Source: Dehalococcoidia bacterium
GTDB lineage: Bacteria; Chloroflexota; Dehalococcoidia; UBA2979
Reading direction: 5' to 3'
DNA length: 32,019 bases
Assembly: GCA_009379925.1 (NCBI GenBank)
Contig: WHSU01000042.1
Span: forward strand, 1 to 32,019
The notes beneath the pieces are model-generated. The model had not been told where the DNA came from. It saw only the letters and a program-made list of their open reading frames with translations, and did not search any database. Of the stretch, positions 15,057 to 23,709 are shown piece after piece; position 1 is the stretch's first letter, and each line of letters starts with the position of its first letter. Made by a program: the position numbers and the translations under genes.

Positions 15057-16721
15057 TCAGCGGCCGGCGACCGCAGGCGGCGGCGGAGGGACCACGCCGG
15101 GCACGTACTCGTACACGCGCACCGGGCCGTCCTCGTACAGCAGCCGGAAGTCCACCCGCCCATCGAGCGAGGCGACGAGGGCGGCGCAGCAGTCCGAGAG
15201 CCTCGCGACCACGCTGCCCGGGTCGCCCTCGACGGCGCGCGAGGAGAGGTAGACATGCGTGAACGGCGCATCGTGCGCGCGCGACCACTCGATGAGGCAG
15301 GCGGCGTCCTGGGTGCGGCACGCCTGGAGCGTGTTGTAGCGCTCGATGGCCGCCTGGTACGCGCCGTCCGGTAGCCACTCGCTGCCCTGCGGGGTCACGA
15401 GGCTGACGCGCTGCGCCAGCGCGGGGAACCACTCCATCGTGCGGTCCTCGCCCCAGTTCAGCGCCTCCGTCACGATCGCGAAGCGTGCCGGTTCGGGTGT
15501 GTGCGCGGCGACCCACGCCATCGCGCCGCGGTCCTCGGCGGGGACGGGCGTGGTGTAGGCCCACGCGAACGAAGGCGCCAGGCTGCCGGCGGTGACGGCG
15601 CCGAAGGCCCCGTGCACGACGACCAGCGCCAGCACCACGCCGCCCACCGAGCGCAACCGCGGCAGCCCTCGACGTGCGGTGGCCTCGCGGCCCCGGTCGA
15701 GCGCCGGCAGCACGACCTCGACGAGCGCGACCGCCGCGAGCATCGCGAGCGGGAGCATGAGCAGGCCGTGCGCCTTCCGCGGGTCGAGCAGGATGATGGC
15801 GACCATCCACATCGGGAGCAGGTACTGGCGTCGGGCGACACACCAGGCCGCGCCGAGCAGGCCGAGCACGCCAAACACATCGAGTAGCGGCGCGCCCGTG
15901 AACCGGAACATGAACACCTGCACCAGGATGTTGGGCGACCACCCGCCGGTGTCCGTCGCCGCGAGGAACGGCTCGACGCCGTGCCTCGACAGCGACACCG
16001 CCCACCACGGCGCGGTGAGCGCCACGAGCGCCAGCCCGCCGCCGGCGGAGAGCACGAGGTTGCGCCGGAGCCTCGAGGGCTCGGAGAGCAGCAGCACCGC
16101 CGAGGAGAAGATGGCGAACCAGCCCATCTCCATGTGGCTGAGCACGGCGGCCGCCAGCAGCACGCCCGGTGCCGCCGCCCATCGACGGTCGTCGCGGTGG
16201 AAGGTGTCGTAGACGAAGACGAGCGCCGCGATCGCGAAGAGCAGGCCGAGCGCCCTCGTCGCCCCGCCGCCGACGATCAGCCAGTTGAACGACCACGGCA
16301 GCAGCGCGAAGACTAGCGTCGCCAGCAGCGCCGCGTTCCGCGAGCGCAGCAGCCGCGCGGCCAGCGGGAACGTCGCCGCGACGGTGAGCGTCGAGGCGAG
16401 CAGCGGCAGGATGCGCAGCGCGCCTGTGACCTCGACGCCGGGCAGTTCGGAGAGCAGCGCCGCCAGGTAGAAGCCGAGCGGCGGGTAGACGAAGGGGATG
16501 CCGGCGCCGTTGTAGTCCGTGACGGCCGGCAGCCGGTAGCCGGCCGCACGCAAGTCCTCGGTCATCTGCGCGAAGAGGCCGCCGTCGCTCAGCGGGAAGT
16601 CGCTGCCGGCCATCGGCAGCCAGCGCACGAGGAACCCCAGCGCCACGATGCCGAGCAGCCCCAGGTGCCACGGCTGCACCAGCGACGCAGCACGCGCGCC
16701 CACGCGCGCGCCGTCCCGCAC
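15057..16721 (-). CDS. Multi-spanning membrane protein, glycosyltransferase (PMT/GT-C)-like
   Basis: Protein of about 554 residues. It has roughly ten to twelve membrane helices in the first 400 residues and a soluble C-terminal domain of about 150. The first outer loop after helix 1 reads FPLSDGGLFAQMTEDLRAAG, with acidic residues where GT-C enzymes (PMT/ArnT type) place the catalytic Asp. FVYPPLGFYLAALL before helix 2 is also typical. Such enzymes transfer sugars from polyprenyl phosphates to proteins or lipids outside the membrane. The exact substrate cannot be told. GTG 16721 has GAGGCGGAA before it; other GTG codons slightly upstream are possible. Confidence 0.7.
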   Translation of the reverse strand: MRDGARVGARAASLVQPWHLGLLGIVALGFLVRWLPMAGSDFPLSDGGLFAQMTEDLRAAGYRLPAVTDYNGAGIPFVYPPLGFYLAALLSELPGVEVTGALRILPLLASTLTVAATFPLAARLLRSRNAALLATLVFALLPWSFNWLIVGGGATRALGLLFAIAALVFVYDTFHRDDRRWAAAPGVLLAAAVLSHMEMGWFAIFSSAVLLLSEPSRLRRNLVLSAGGGLALVALTAPWWAVSLSRHGVEPFLAATDTGGWSPNILVQVFMFRFTGAPLLDVFGVLGLLGAAWCVARRQYLLPMWMVAIILLDPRKAHGLLMLPLAMLAAVALVEVVLPALDRGREATARRGLPRLRSVGGVVLALVVVHGAFGAVTAGSLAPSFAWAYTTPVPAEDRGAMAWVAAHTPEPARFAIVTEALNWGEDRTMEWFPALAQRVSLVTPQGSEWLPDGAYQAAIERYNTLQACRTQDAACLIEWSRAHDAPFTHVYLSSRAVEGDPGSVVARLSDCCAALVASLDGRVDFRLLYEDGPVRVYEYVPGVVPPPPPAVAGR

Positions 16722-17019
16722 TTCCGCCGCCTCACCCACCTCGACCACCCGCAAGCAAAGGCCCTTCGCCAAGCGCGCCCCTCGAGGGCGCACGGTCGAT
16801 CGTCGGCGGATTGGGACGGGATTGGGATAGGGGAAAGCCTGAGGGCCTCGGTGCGCCAGCGCTCGGGCGACACCTCCGCGGGATCTCGCGCATCGGCACG
16901 TCATGCCTCGGCCGCGCGCACGTTGGGGGTGCGCCGGCCGACCATCGATCTGTTCGAACGAGGATCGATGAAGGAAGTCTGCGAGCGGCAAGGGGTGAAT
17001 CTGTTAGATTGCCCGAGCG
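16722..17019. other. Divergent intergenic region
   Basis: About 300 bases between the GT-C-like gene and the disrupted HTH gene. The only clear signal is TTAGAT (17004-17009), a -10-like box 10 nt before the ATG at 17020. I see no RNA gene, no convincing ORF and no strong hairpin. Confidence 0.5.
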
Positions 17020-17199
17020 ATGAAGAGACACGAACGGTAGGAACGCGCCTTCAAGTTCCTTAAGACTAGGGAGCCCGGTGCCTGGTTCCCGACGAAGGAG
17101 ATAGACGAGGCGGCCGGCTGGAAGGAGGGGACGGCGTACACCAACGTATCCAAGTATTGGGACGGTTGGATTCAACGCAGGGGTAAGCGCGAGGCTCGC
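17020..17199 (+). pseudogene. Disrupted 5' part of the HTH protein (amber codon at 17038)
   Basis: ATG 17020 opens MKRHER, then TAG (17038-17040), then 53 codons of coherent protein in the same frame that run straight into the open frame at 17200. The segment reads ERAFKFLKTREPGAWFPT, then KEIDEAAGWKEGTAYTNV and SKYWDGWI, a convincing helix-turn-helix. No ATG, GTG or TTG follows the TAG in frame before 17200. Other genes here end in TAG, so the codon is a normal stop. The bases are less GC-rich than in neighbouring genes. Confidence 0.7.
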
Positions 17200-17850
17200 G
17201 TGCTCCCCGAATTCCGCCGCGTCACGCTAGAGCAGTTCATCGAGCAGTCGTCACAGCGGCGCGCTCCATTCGCCAACTTCGCACCGGACACGAACCACTA
17301 CGTTTCGATCTACGAGTTCCTCCTTCCTCTCACGCGGGAGAAGGAGCTGCGGGCCGCACTCGATGACCTCTTCTACGAGGACACGCTCTCGCAAAGACTC
17401 CAAGAGATCGGACTCGACAGGCTCACGCAGGTCGTCCCGCGAATGGGCGACGAGGCTGACGACGAGTACGAGACACGCGTCGTGGTTAGGGTTGCCGATC
17501 TCTTCGGTGGGTATTCCATCGGCCACGTGAACGGACGATTTCGGATCGGCAATCTGCAGACTCGCGCAGAGGCAATCCAAACACACGATGCTGGCCGCCC
17601 CTATCTGGTGGATGAAACGACTGCTGCTGTGAAGTTCATCGTTCCCCTCGCAACACAGCCCAGTCCGGCGGGCCTGGCGCTAGATGAGGTGGCGCTTCAG
17701 GAGGCCGGAGAGGTTCGCGACCTGTTCCAGGAGTTGTTCGTGAAAGCGGTGATCCGAGCGGTCGGCGGTGAAGAGGAGGTGTGGTTCCTCGAGGACTCGC
17801 CGCTGGGACGCAAGCTCCACCGTTTCAGGAGGCAGCGGCAGGTTCCCTAG
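17200..17850 (+). CDS. Uncharacterised protein, open remainder of an HTH protein
   Basis: Open frame of 216 residues from GTG 17200. The GTG codon has no ribosome site and lies inside the reading frame of the longer ancestral gene (17020-17850, 277 codons), so this is probably not the real start. The sequence (VTLEQFIEQSSQ, YVSIYEFLLPLTREKELR, RDLFQELFVKAVIRAV) is soluble and mostly helical. A mid-section at about 90-150 looks beta-rich. The N-terminal HTH plus such a body resembles unnamed proteins sometimes seen near restriction or defence genes, but that is a weak recollection. Composition suggests acquisition. It may be a decaying gene. Confidence 0.55.
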   Translation: MLPEFRRVTLEQFIEQSSQRRAPFANFAPDTNHYVSIYEFLLPLTREKELRAALDDLFYEDTLSQRLQEIGLDRLTQVVPRMGDEADDEYETRVVVRVADLFGGYSIGHVNGRFRIGNLQTRAEAIQTHDAGRPYLVDETTAAVKFIVPLATQPSPAGLALDEVALQEAGEVRDLFQELFVKAVIRAVGGEEEVWFLEDSPLGRKLHRFRRQRQVP

Positions 17851-17875
17851 ACCCCAAACTCCGAGGTGCTACGAT
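17848..17875 (+). promoter_or_regulatory. Possible promoter of sucCD
   Basis: TAGACC (17848-17853) and TACGAT (17870-17875) are 16 bases apart, about 66 bases before the sucC start. The -10 is good and the -35 weak. Between it and sucC lies GCGGGCCGCGTGGGCGGCCCG, a short GC hairpin. Confidence 0.35.
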
Positions 17876-17941
17876 GCGGCGGGCCGCGTGGGCGGCCCGT
17901 CTTGCCGTCACTCCCGCTCGACATAAACCGGAGCCTTGCTG

Positions 17942-19102
17942 ATGAAACTGCACGAGTACCAGGCCAAGGAGCTGCTGGCGCGCTATGGCGTGCCGGTGCC
18001 GGGGGGGCGCGTTGCGCGGACGCCCGAGGAGGCCGAGGCGGTGGCGCGCGACCTTGGGGGCAAGGTGGTCGTGAAGGCACAGGCGCACACCGGCGGCCGC
18101 GGCAAGGGCGGCGGGGTGAAGCTCGCCGGTTCGCCCGAGGAGGCGAAGCAGGCGGCGAGCGAGATCATCGGGATGCAGCTCGTCACCCACCAGACCGGCC
18201 CGCAGGGGCTACCCGTCGACTCGGTGCTCGTCGAGGAGCAGGTCGACATCGACCGCGAGCTGTACCTCTCGGTCGCCATCGACAACGCCAGCGGGATGCC
18301 CATCGTGATCGCCTCGGCGGCCGGTGGCATGGAAATCGAAGAGGTCGCGGAGAGCACGCCGGAGCAGATCCACCGCCAGGCAGTGGACCCGACGACGGGC
18401 TTCATGCCGTACCAGGCGCGCGCTCTGGCCTTCGCCACGGGCCTCGATGGTGACCTGATGCGCCCGGCGACGGCGCTCATGGCCGCACTGGTGAAGGCCT
18501 TCGAGGAGAGCGACGGCACGATCGCGGAGGTCAACCCGCTGGCCGTGACGAAGGACGGTCGCCTGCTGGCCGCCGACGCCAAGTTCTCCATCGACGACAA
18601 CGCGGACTTCCGCCACAAGGACCTGATGGAGTTGCGCGACACCTCGCAAGAGGAGGAGCGCGAGGTGGAGGCGCACGCCGCGGGCATCCAGAACTACGTG
18701 AAGCTGGACGGCAACATCGGCTGCCTGGTCAACGGCGCCGGTCTCGCAATGGCGACAATGGACGCGATCAAGTTCGAGGGCGGCCAGCCGGCGAACTTCC
18801 TGGACATCGGGACCGCGAACAATCCGGAGGCCGTGGTCGCCGCGCTCAAGATCATCGGCAGCGACCCGGATGTGGAGGCCGTGCTCGTCAACATCTTCGG
18901 CGGCCTGGCGCGCACGGACATCATCGCGGAGGGCGTGGTGCAGGCGAAGCGCCAGGGGCTGATCGACCAGCCGACGGTCGTGCGCCTCGCCGGCACCAAC
19001 GTCGAGGAGGGCGCTCGCATCCTGGACGAGTCCGGCATCGAGCTAGTGCGCGCGGACGGCTTCGCGGAGGCCGCGCGCAAGGCCGTCGAGGCGGCCGGCT
19101 AG
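17942..19102 (+). CDS. sucC: Succinyl-CoA synthetase (ADP-forming) beta subunit
   Basis: Protein of 386 residues, typical length. With SucD it converts succinyl-CoA to succinate while making ATP or GTP in the TCA cycle. It begins [20 protein letters not shown], followed by [20 protein letters not shown] (ATP-grasp strand and loop), [19 protein letters not shown] (metal-binding Asn and Asp), and [11 protein letters not shown] with [13 protein letters not shown] and [11 protein letters not shown] in the C-terminal domain. ATG 17942 has CGGAG eight bases before it; the TTG at 17936 is rejected. sucD follows after 65 bases. Confidence 0.97.
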   Translation: MKLHEYQAKELLARYGVPVPGGRVARTPEEAEAVARDLGGKVVVKAQAHTGGRGKGGGVKLAGSPEEAKQAASEIIGMQLVTHQTGPQGLPVDSVLVEEQVDIDRELYLSVAIDNASGMPIVIASAAGGMEIEEVAESTPEQIHRQAVDPTTGFMPYQARALAFATGLDGDLMRPATALMAALVKAFEESDGTIAEVNPLAVTKDGRLLAADAKFSIDDNADFRHKDLMELRDTSQEEEREVEAHAAGIQNYVKLDGNIGCLVNGAGLAMATMDAIKFEGGQPANFLDIGTANNPEAVVAALKIIGSDPDVEAVLVNIFGGLARTDIIAEGVVQAKRQGLIDQPTVVRLAGTNVEEGARILDESGIELVRADGFAEAARKAVEAAG

Positions 19103-19167
19103 GCACTCGCGGGTCGAGGCCCGCCCGACAGACACACCACGAGCAGGGCACGGGAAAGAGCAAGCGC

Positions 19168-20049
19168 ATGGGCGTCCTCATGGACTCGGAGAGCCGGGTG
19201 GTGGTGCAGGGCTTCGGCGCCGCCGGCCAGCGCGAGGCGGCGACCTCGATCGCGTACGGCACAACGGTGGTCGCCGGCGTGACGCCCGGCAAGGGCGGCA
19301 CCGACGTGGACGGCGTGCCGATCCGCAACACTGTGCGTGAGGCCGTCGATGAGTTCGGCGCGAACATCTCGCTGATCTTCGTCCCCGCAGCCTTCGCGGC
19401 GGACGCCATCGTCGAGGCGGCGGACGCGGGCATCCCCACCACGATCTGCATCACCGAGGGCATCCCCACCCTCGACATGGTGAAGGTGAAGCGTTACCTG
19501 CGCGGCGGCGCCACGCGGCTCATCGGGCCGAACTGCCCCGGTGTGATCACGCCCTCCGAGCGGTCTCGCGCCGGCATCATGCCGACGGACGTCTACCTGC
19601 CCGGCAACGTGGGCGTGATCTCGCGCTCCGGCACGCTGGTCTACGAGGCGGTGGACCAGCTCACCCGCCTCGGCGTCGGCCAGTCCTCGAGCGTGGGTGT
19701 TGGCGGCGACCCGATCATCGGCACGACGCAGCGCGAGGCGCTGGAGCTGTTCGAGGCGGACCCGGAGACGGCCGCGGTGGTGCTGATCGGAGAGATCGGC
19801 GGGACCGCGGAGCAGGAGGCCGCCGACTACATCAAGGGGATGTCGAAGCCGGTGGTCGCCTTCATCGCGGGGGCGACGGCGCCTCCCGGCCGGCGCATGG
19901 GCCACGCCGGCGCGATCATCGCCGGCAAGGCCGGCACCGCCCAGGCGAAGCAGAGCGCGCTGATGGACGCGGGCGCGACGGTCGTGCAGTCGCCCTCGAA
20001 GATCGGCGAGACGATGCAGCAGGTGCTGAAGGAGCGCGGACTGGCCTAG
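19168..20049 (+). CDS. sucD: Succinyl-CoA synthetase alpha subunit
   Basis: Protein of 293 residues carrying the CoA-binding domain and the phosphohistidine. His246 in GHAGAI is the phosphorylated residue. [32 protein letters not shown] and [12 protein letters not shown] are all conserved. One stretch differs: after VVVQG the usual phosphate/CoA loop with a T-G-x-x-G-x-F-H core reads FGAAGQREA (residues 16-24), lacking the Thr, Phe and His. The reading frame is intact. ATG 19168 has a moderate GGGAAAGAG upstream; an ATG 12 bases later (19180) is an alternative. Confidence 0.95.
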   Translation: MGVLMDSESRVVVQGFGAAGQREAATSIAYGTTVVAGVTPGKGGTDVDGVPIRNTVREAVDEFGANISLIFVPAAFAADAIVEAADAGIPTTICITEGIPTLDMVKVKRYLRGGATRLIGPNCPGVITPSERSRAGIMPTDVYLPGNVGVISRSGTLVYEAVDQLTRLGVGQSSSVGVGGDPIIGTTQREALELFEADPETAAVVLIGEIGGTAEQEAADYIKGMSKPVVAFIAGATAPPGRRMGHAGAIIAGKAGTAQAKQSALMDAGATVVQSPSKIGETMQQVLKERGLA

Positions 20050-20074
20050 CGAGGGCATCAACCCGAGGGAAGCG

Positions 20075-20102
20075 AGCGGGGCGGGATGACTCCCGCCCCG
20101 CT
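20075..20102 (+). terminator. Hairpin terminator after sucD
   Basis: A perfect 12-bp stem (AGCGGGGCGGGA / TCCCGCCCCGCT) with a 4-nt loop TGAC, 26 bases after the sucD stop. It has no T-run. In high-GC genomes such stems often end transcripts, so I call it a probable terminator. Confidence 0.7.
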
Positions 20103-20187
20103 CCGTGTCTGGCCAGTCTGCCACCGGTCCTGTCCGGCTCTGCACCCCTCGCGTCAGGCCGGCGGACGGTGTCGAGTGGCTGCTGGA

Positions 20188-20349
20188 TTACGCCGGCTGC
20201 TGCTGCTCCAGGTACTTGGCCGGATTGCCGATGAAGCGGTTGCGACAGCCCATGTCGTCGAACGCGAGCCACTGCCCGGCGTGATTCCACTTCATCGCCT
20301 TGTCGTCCCCGAACGTCTTTCCGCACACGAGACACGTCTGCTCAGCCAT
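20188..20349 (-). CDS. Small TRASH/YHS-like zinc protein
   Basis: Protein of 53 residues. CLVCGKTFGDDKAMKW near the start and FDDMGCRNRFIGNPAKYLEQ near the end give the C-x2-C...C-x-x-x-F-x-x-NPxKY pattern of TRASH/YHS metal-binding domains, here free-standing. Usually these bind zinc or copper. The ATG at 20349 has AGGGGG before it. It faces the sucCD terminator and is divergent from the secreted protein at 20534. Confidence 0.75.
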   Translation of the reverse strand: MAEQTCLVCGKTFGDDKAMKWNHAGQWLAFDDMGCRNRFIGNPAKYLEQQQPA

Positions 20350-20533
20350 CACCGAACCCCCTTCGTTGAGCGCGGCCAGTCTACGACACCCGTCATCGCC
20401 TGTGGCTCGGGATCTGTCAATGGGGGGACGTGGTTGCGAGACCGGCGGAGGGACCCCCCAACGACGCGGTCCGGCGCGCGTTCTACACTCGATGTGCACC
20501 CACCCCAGGCACTCGCGGGAAGCGGGCACGTGA

Positions 20534-21199
20534 ATGCGGGCACTCCTCGTGCTCCTGGTGGCGTCGATGCTCTTCGCGGTCCCGCTGGCGCATCCAGCGT
20601 CCACGGCGCTCGCGTGCAGCGGCGAGGTGCGACCGGAGGACGCCGACGCGCTGATCGCCGGCCGCGTGGCAGATCTGCGCGTCTTCGCCTCCCTCGGCTC
20701 GCCCTCCGGCATGGCCGCGCGCGTGACCTTCGAGGTCGACCGCTACTTGCTCGGCGATGGCCCCGACACGCTGGTCGCCGTGGACACGAACAGCCTGATG
20801 CGCACCTCCGATGCTCCCGTCGAGGACGCGATTGAGGACGGCGACTACGAGTTCACCGGCTCGGGCGGCGCCTGCGGGGCACTCGATGGCGACCCACGCG
20901 GCGAGTACTGGGTCGTCGGCTTCCTGCGCGAGGCGGACGGCACGCTGAAGACCCACCGCCTGTTCCGGTTCGCCACCGGCGCCGACGCCGACGATCCGGC
21001 GGTCCGGGACGCGGTCGCGCGCGTCGAGGAGTCGTTGCGCGGCGTCGGCCTCCAGCCCGCGCCGGCGGGCACCGCGGGGATCAGCGGTGACCGCGACCGA
21101 GGGCTCCGCTCCGCGGAGACCGTCGCGCTGGTCCTCGCGGCCGGCGCGGTCGTGCTGCTGGGGCGCTACACGACGAGGCGGGACGGGCGGGCTAGATGA
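20534..21199 (+). CDS. Secreted, C-terminally anchored TIMP/NTR-like protein
   Basis: Protein of 221 residues with a signal peptide (about 1-28, cleavage near ALA/C) and a C-terminal helix (about 193-210) followed by a basic tail, so it should be anchored outside the cell. The mature protein starts ACSGEVRPEDADALIAGRVADL, like bacterial TIMP/NTR-domain proteins that open with Cys and an AD-x-x-x-x-G-x-V motif. GGACGALDGDPRGEYWVVGF matches their CG...F..G..YLV strand. Function unknown. TACACT (20484-20489) is a plausible -10. Its end overlaps the nrtR 3' end by 8 bases, tail to tail. Confidence 0.65.
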   Translation: MRALLVLLVASMLFAVPLAHPASTALACSGEVRPEDADALIAGRVADLRVFASLGSPSGMAARVTFEVDRYLLGDGPDTLVAVDTNSLMRTSDAPVEDAIEDGDYEFTGSGGACGALDGDPRGEYWVVGFLREADGTLKTHRLFRFATGADADDPAVRDAVARVEESLRGVGLQPAPAGTAGISGDRDRGLRSAETVALVLAAGAVVLLGRYTTRRDGRAR

Positions 21200-21830
21200 A
21201 CACCGGTTCGCGGCGGACGAAGCGGTAGAGCAGCGCGGGGCGGTGCGCCCCTTCGCGGCGATGCCCGCCCGTCGCTTCGATGAGGCCCGCGGAGAGCATG
21301 CGCTTGCGGAAGTTCCGCCGATCGAGGGCTTCGCCGAGGATCGCCTGGTAGACCGTCTGTAGCTCGCGGAGCGTGAACTCCTCCGGCAACAGCCCGTAGG
21401 CGATGTTCGTGTACTCCAGCTTGGCCCGGACGCGCTCCACGGCCTGCTTTATGACCTCGTTGTTGCGGAACGCGAGCCCCGGCAGCGCGTCCACGCGGTG
21501 CCACGCCGGGGGCCACTCGCGGTCCTGCCGCAGCCGGACGGACGAGTCCTCGACCAGCGCGAAGTACGCGACCGCGACCGACGGGGAGGTGGCGTCCAGG
21601 TTCGAGGTCGTGAACAGCTGTTCGAGGTAGAGGTCGCTCGCGCCCGTCTCGCCGAGGAGCTTGCGCTGCGCGGAGTCCTCGAGCGACTCGCTGCCGTCCC
21701 AGCGCCCGCCGGGCAGCGCCCACTTGTCCCGCTCGGGCTCCGCGGAGCGATGCACAAGCAGCACCTGCAACCCATCGTCGAGGATCGCGAAGATGACCAC
21801 GATGGCGGCGACGACGGGTGACGGTCCCAT
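21192..21830 (-). CDS. nrtR: NrtR-type Nudix-related transcriptional regulator
   Basis: Protein of 212 residues with an N-terminal Nudix fold and a C-terminal winged helix, the NrtR plan. The Nudix box at about 41-63 reads GGRWDGSESLEDSAQRKLLG then ETGA. The catalytic R-E-x-x-E-E core has become RKLLGE, so hydrolysis is probably lost while ligand (ADP-ribose type) binding could remain. The tail holds EYTNIAYGLLPEEFTLRELQ and RRNFRKRMLSAGLIEATG, then GAHRPALLYRF, the typical NrtR winged helix. NrtR represses NAD synthesis and salvage genes in many bacteria. ATG 21830 is preferred: TACGCT ends 6 nt before it (leaderless), and an operator half-site overlaps it. ATG 21872 would add 14 residues. 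Confidence 0.85.
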   Translation of the reverse strand: MGPSPVVAAIVVIFAILDDGLQVLLVHRSAEPERDKWALPGGRWDGSESLEDSAQRKLLGETGASDLYLEQLFTTSNLDATSPSVAVAYFALVEDSSVRLRQDREWPPAWHRVDALPGLAFRNNEVIKQAVERVRAKLEYTNIAYGLLPEEFTLRELQTVYQAILGEALDRRNFRKRMLSAGLIEATGGHRREGAHRPALLYRFVRREPVFI

Positions 21831-21841
21831 GTGTCGAGCGT
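21829..21841 (-). promoter_or_regulatory. NAD-operator half-site at the nrtR start
   Basis: ATGTGTCGAGCGT on the plus strand matches the nadA right arm ATGTGTCGAGAGT at 12 of 13 positions. It overlaps the nrtR ATG and its -10-like TACGCT. This would let the protein block its own transcription. It is a half-site only; no mirrored arm is visible. Confidence 0.45.
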
Positions 21842-21887
21842 AACCGAGCGGAAGGTCGCGCGTGCGGGACATCGGCGGCCGGGCGGC

Positions 21888-22316
21888 TCAGTATCCGCGG
21901 TCCCACGCGCGGAGCGATGCAACATGCACCTCGACGATGGTGTCGAGGGCCCGCCACCGGTCTACGTACCCGGCGGCCCGGTCTTCGCCGACGTAACGCG
22001 CACAGATGCGCGTGGCCTCCTCGATGACGTCGCCATGCACCAGGCGCGCCTCACCTGTCGCGAGGACGGCCGCGAACGGAACTTCGGACTCCGCAACGAC
22101 GATGTGGGTGGCCGGGTCACGCTCCAGGCGCTGCACCCAGCCACGCGAGCGATCCGACCAGATATAGAACCGGCCCGGTTGAGTCGCGCCCGTTTCACCG
22201 GATGCGTCGAAGCGGTACCAGACGGGGACGGCGCGTGGCCGGCGGCCGCTGGTGCTCACCACGGCGACCAATGGCCGAGCGAGCAGCCGTTCGTAGCCGG
22301 GACGGGCGTCGACCAC
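21888..22316 (-). CDS. PPOX-class (pyridoxamine-oxidase-like) flavin or F420 protein
   Basis: Protein of 142 residues with the split-barrel fold: YERLLARPLVAVVSTSGRRPRAVPVWYRFD, then FYIWSDRSRGWVQRLERDP and HIVVAESEVPFAAVLATGEARLV. This pattern (VSTS...P..VPVWY, then the KxxNL-like strand) is that of F420- or FMN-binding PPOX-type proteins such as Rv1155. The reaction is unknown. The GTG at 22316 lies five bases after the miaB stop, so it is cotranscribed with miaB. It is followed by nrtR on the same strand. Confidence 0.75.
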   Translation of the reverse strand: MVDARPGYERLLARPLVAVVSTSGRRPRAVPVWYRFDASGETGATQPGRFYIWSDRSRGWVQRLERDPATHIVVAESEVPFAAVLATGEARLVHGDVIEEATRICARYVGEDRAAGYVDRWRALDTIVEVHVASLRAWDRGY

Positions 22317-22321
22317 CGGAC

Positions 22322-23638
22322 TCAGACGACCGCGAGCGAGAGGCCGTCGGCGACGCGGCCCTGGAGCGACCACGCCGTCACCTCGTCGACAGTCACCCGC
22401 ACGAGGTCGCCGATGCGGCCCGTGGCATCGAAGTGCGCGAGCTGGCCGTGGCGCGTGCGCCCCGTGGAGCGGCCGTCCTGCTCGCGCTCGACCAGCACCT
22501 CGACGGTCTGCCCCAGCAGGCGGCGGTTGATGTGCGACGAAGACTCGGCGTGGAGGCGCTCCACGACCTGGAGCCGTTCTTTCTTCACCTCGTGGGGGAC
22601 GTCGTCCTCCATCTTGCGATGCGCGTAGGTACCGGGCCGCGGCGAGTAGGCGGCGACGTGGATCACGTCGAATCCCACGCGCCCGAGGAGGTCGACCGTC
22701 TCCTGGAATTCGGCCTCCGTCTCACCGGGGCAGCCGACGATCACATCAGTCGAGATCGCGGCGTCCGGCATCCGTTGCCGGATGCGCGCCACGCGCTCCT
22801 CGAACTCCTCGATGCGGTAGCCACGCCGCATACGGTCCAGCATCGAGTTGGAGCCGGACTGCACTGGGATGTTGAAGTGCTCGCAGACCTTCGGGAGGTC
22901 GGCGACGGCATCGATGATGCGGTCGGTCATGTCCTTCGGGTAGGACGTGAGGAAGCGCGTCCGCGCGATGCCGTCGATGGCTTCGATGCCCTCGAAGAGC
23001 GTCGCGAGGTCGGCGTCCTCCCCCAGGTCGTGGCCGTACGCCTCGACCGTTTGCCCGAGCAGGGTGACCTCTCGCACGCCATGTTCGGCGAGGAAACGCA
23101 CTTCGTCCAGGACCTCGGCGGCCGGGCGGGACTCCTCGCGGCCGCGCCGCAGCGGGACGATGCAGTAGGTGCAGAACTTGTCGCACCCGTGGACGACGGG
23201 CACGAAGGCCGCTGGCCCGCTCGGCAGGCCGTAGGTGCGGCGCATGCCGCCGGCCATCAGGCCGCCCAGTTCGCCCTCCGAGATGTCCCGCGAGGTACTG
23301 GCAAGCTCCAGGATCGGGTCGAACTGCTGGGGCCGCGCCCAGGCATCGACGTACGGGAAGCGGCGGCGCAGGTCGTCCGTCTTCGGACCGACCATGCAGC
23401 CCATAACCGCGATCTTCGTCGGGGCCCCCTCGCGGCGGCGCTTGTTGAGGACGCCCAGGCGGGAGTAGGCGCGGTCCTCGGCGTGCTGGCGCACGGAGCA
23501 CGTGTTGATCACGACCAGGTCGGCGGCGTCTTCGTCCTCGGACGCGTGGTAGCCGAGCCGCTCAAGGCCGGCGGCTAGCTTCAGGGAGTCCGCCTGGTTC
23601 ATCTGGCAGCCCAACGTCCAGATGTGGTACGTCGCCAT
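22322..23638 (-). CDS. miaB: tRNA-2-methylthio-N6-dimethylallyladenosine synthase
   Basis: Radical SAM methylthiotransferase of 438 residues that adds the 2-methylthio group to i6A37 of tRNAs reading UNN codons. The N-terminal UPF0004 domain has the auxiliary cluster cysteines Cys11 (TLGCQMNQAD), Cys47 (INTCSVR) and Cys81 (GCMV). The radical SAM CxxxCxxC is GCDKFCTYC (Cys152, 156, 159), followed by VPLRRGREESR. HFNIPVQSGSN, the MRRGY motif and STDVIVGCPGETE are further family marks. A TRAM-like tail follows from about 375. ATG 23638 has GAGGACACCG before it. A tRNA-Ser gene lies 71 bases upstream on the same strand. Confidence 0.97.
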   Translation of the reverse strand: MATYHIWTLGCQMNQADSLKLAAGLERLGYHASEDEDAADLVVINTCSVRQHAEDRAYSRLGVLNKRRREGAPTKIAVMGCMVGPKTDDLRRRFPYVDAWARPQQFDPILELASTSRDISEGELGGLMAGGMRRTYGLPSGPAAFVPVVHGCDKFCTYCIVPLRRGREESRPAAEVLDEVRFLAEHGVREVTLLGQTVEAYGHDLGEDADLATLFEGIEAIDGIARTRFLTSYPKDMTDRIIDAVADLPKVCEHFNIPVQSGSNSMLDRMRRGYRIEEFEERVARIRQRMPDAAISTDVIVGCPGETEAEFQETVDLLGRVGFDVIHVAAYSPRPGTYAHRKMEDDVPHEVKKERLQVVERLHAESSSHINRRLLGQTVEVLVEREQDGRSTGRTRHGQLAHFDATGRIGDLVRVTVDEVTAWSLQGRVADGLSLAVV

Positions 23639-23676
23639 CGGTGTCCTCAGAGGCCCCGCCTCGCTCGAAGCGCGAC

Positions 23677-23691
23677 GCCGGCGCGGCCGGC
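23677..23691 (-). terminator. Short GC hairpin between tRNA-Ser and miaB
   Basis: GCCGGC-GCG-GCCGGC makes a 6-bp stem with a 3-nt loop in the tRNA-miaB gap. It may end tRNA transcription or mark a processing point. The short stem and lack of a T-run keep confidence low. Confidence 0.3.
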
Positions 23692-23709
23692 TGCGTCCGG
23701 TGGTCTGGA

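Noticed and set aside
17020..17850. Amber codon as a recoded amino acid
   Set aside because: Many other genes here end in TAG, so the organism reads it as stop.
21831..21872. nrtR starting at ATG 21872
   Set aside because: No ribosome site there, the extra 14 residues match nothing in the family, and the 21830 ATG has a -10 box at leaderless spacing. Not fully excluded.
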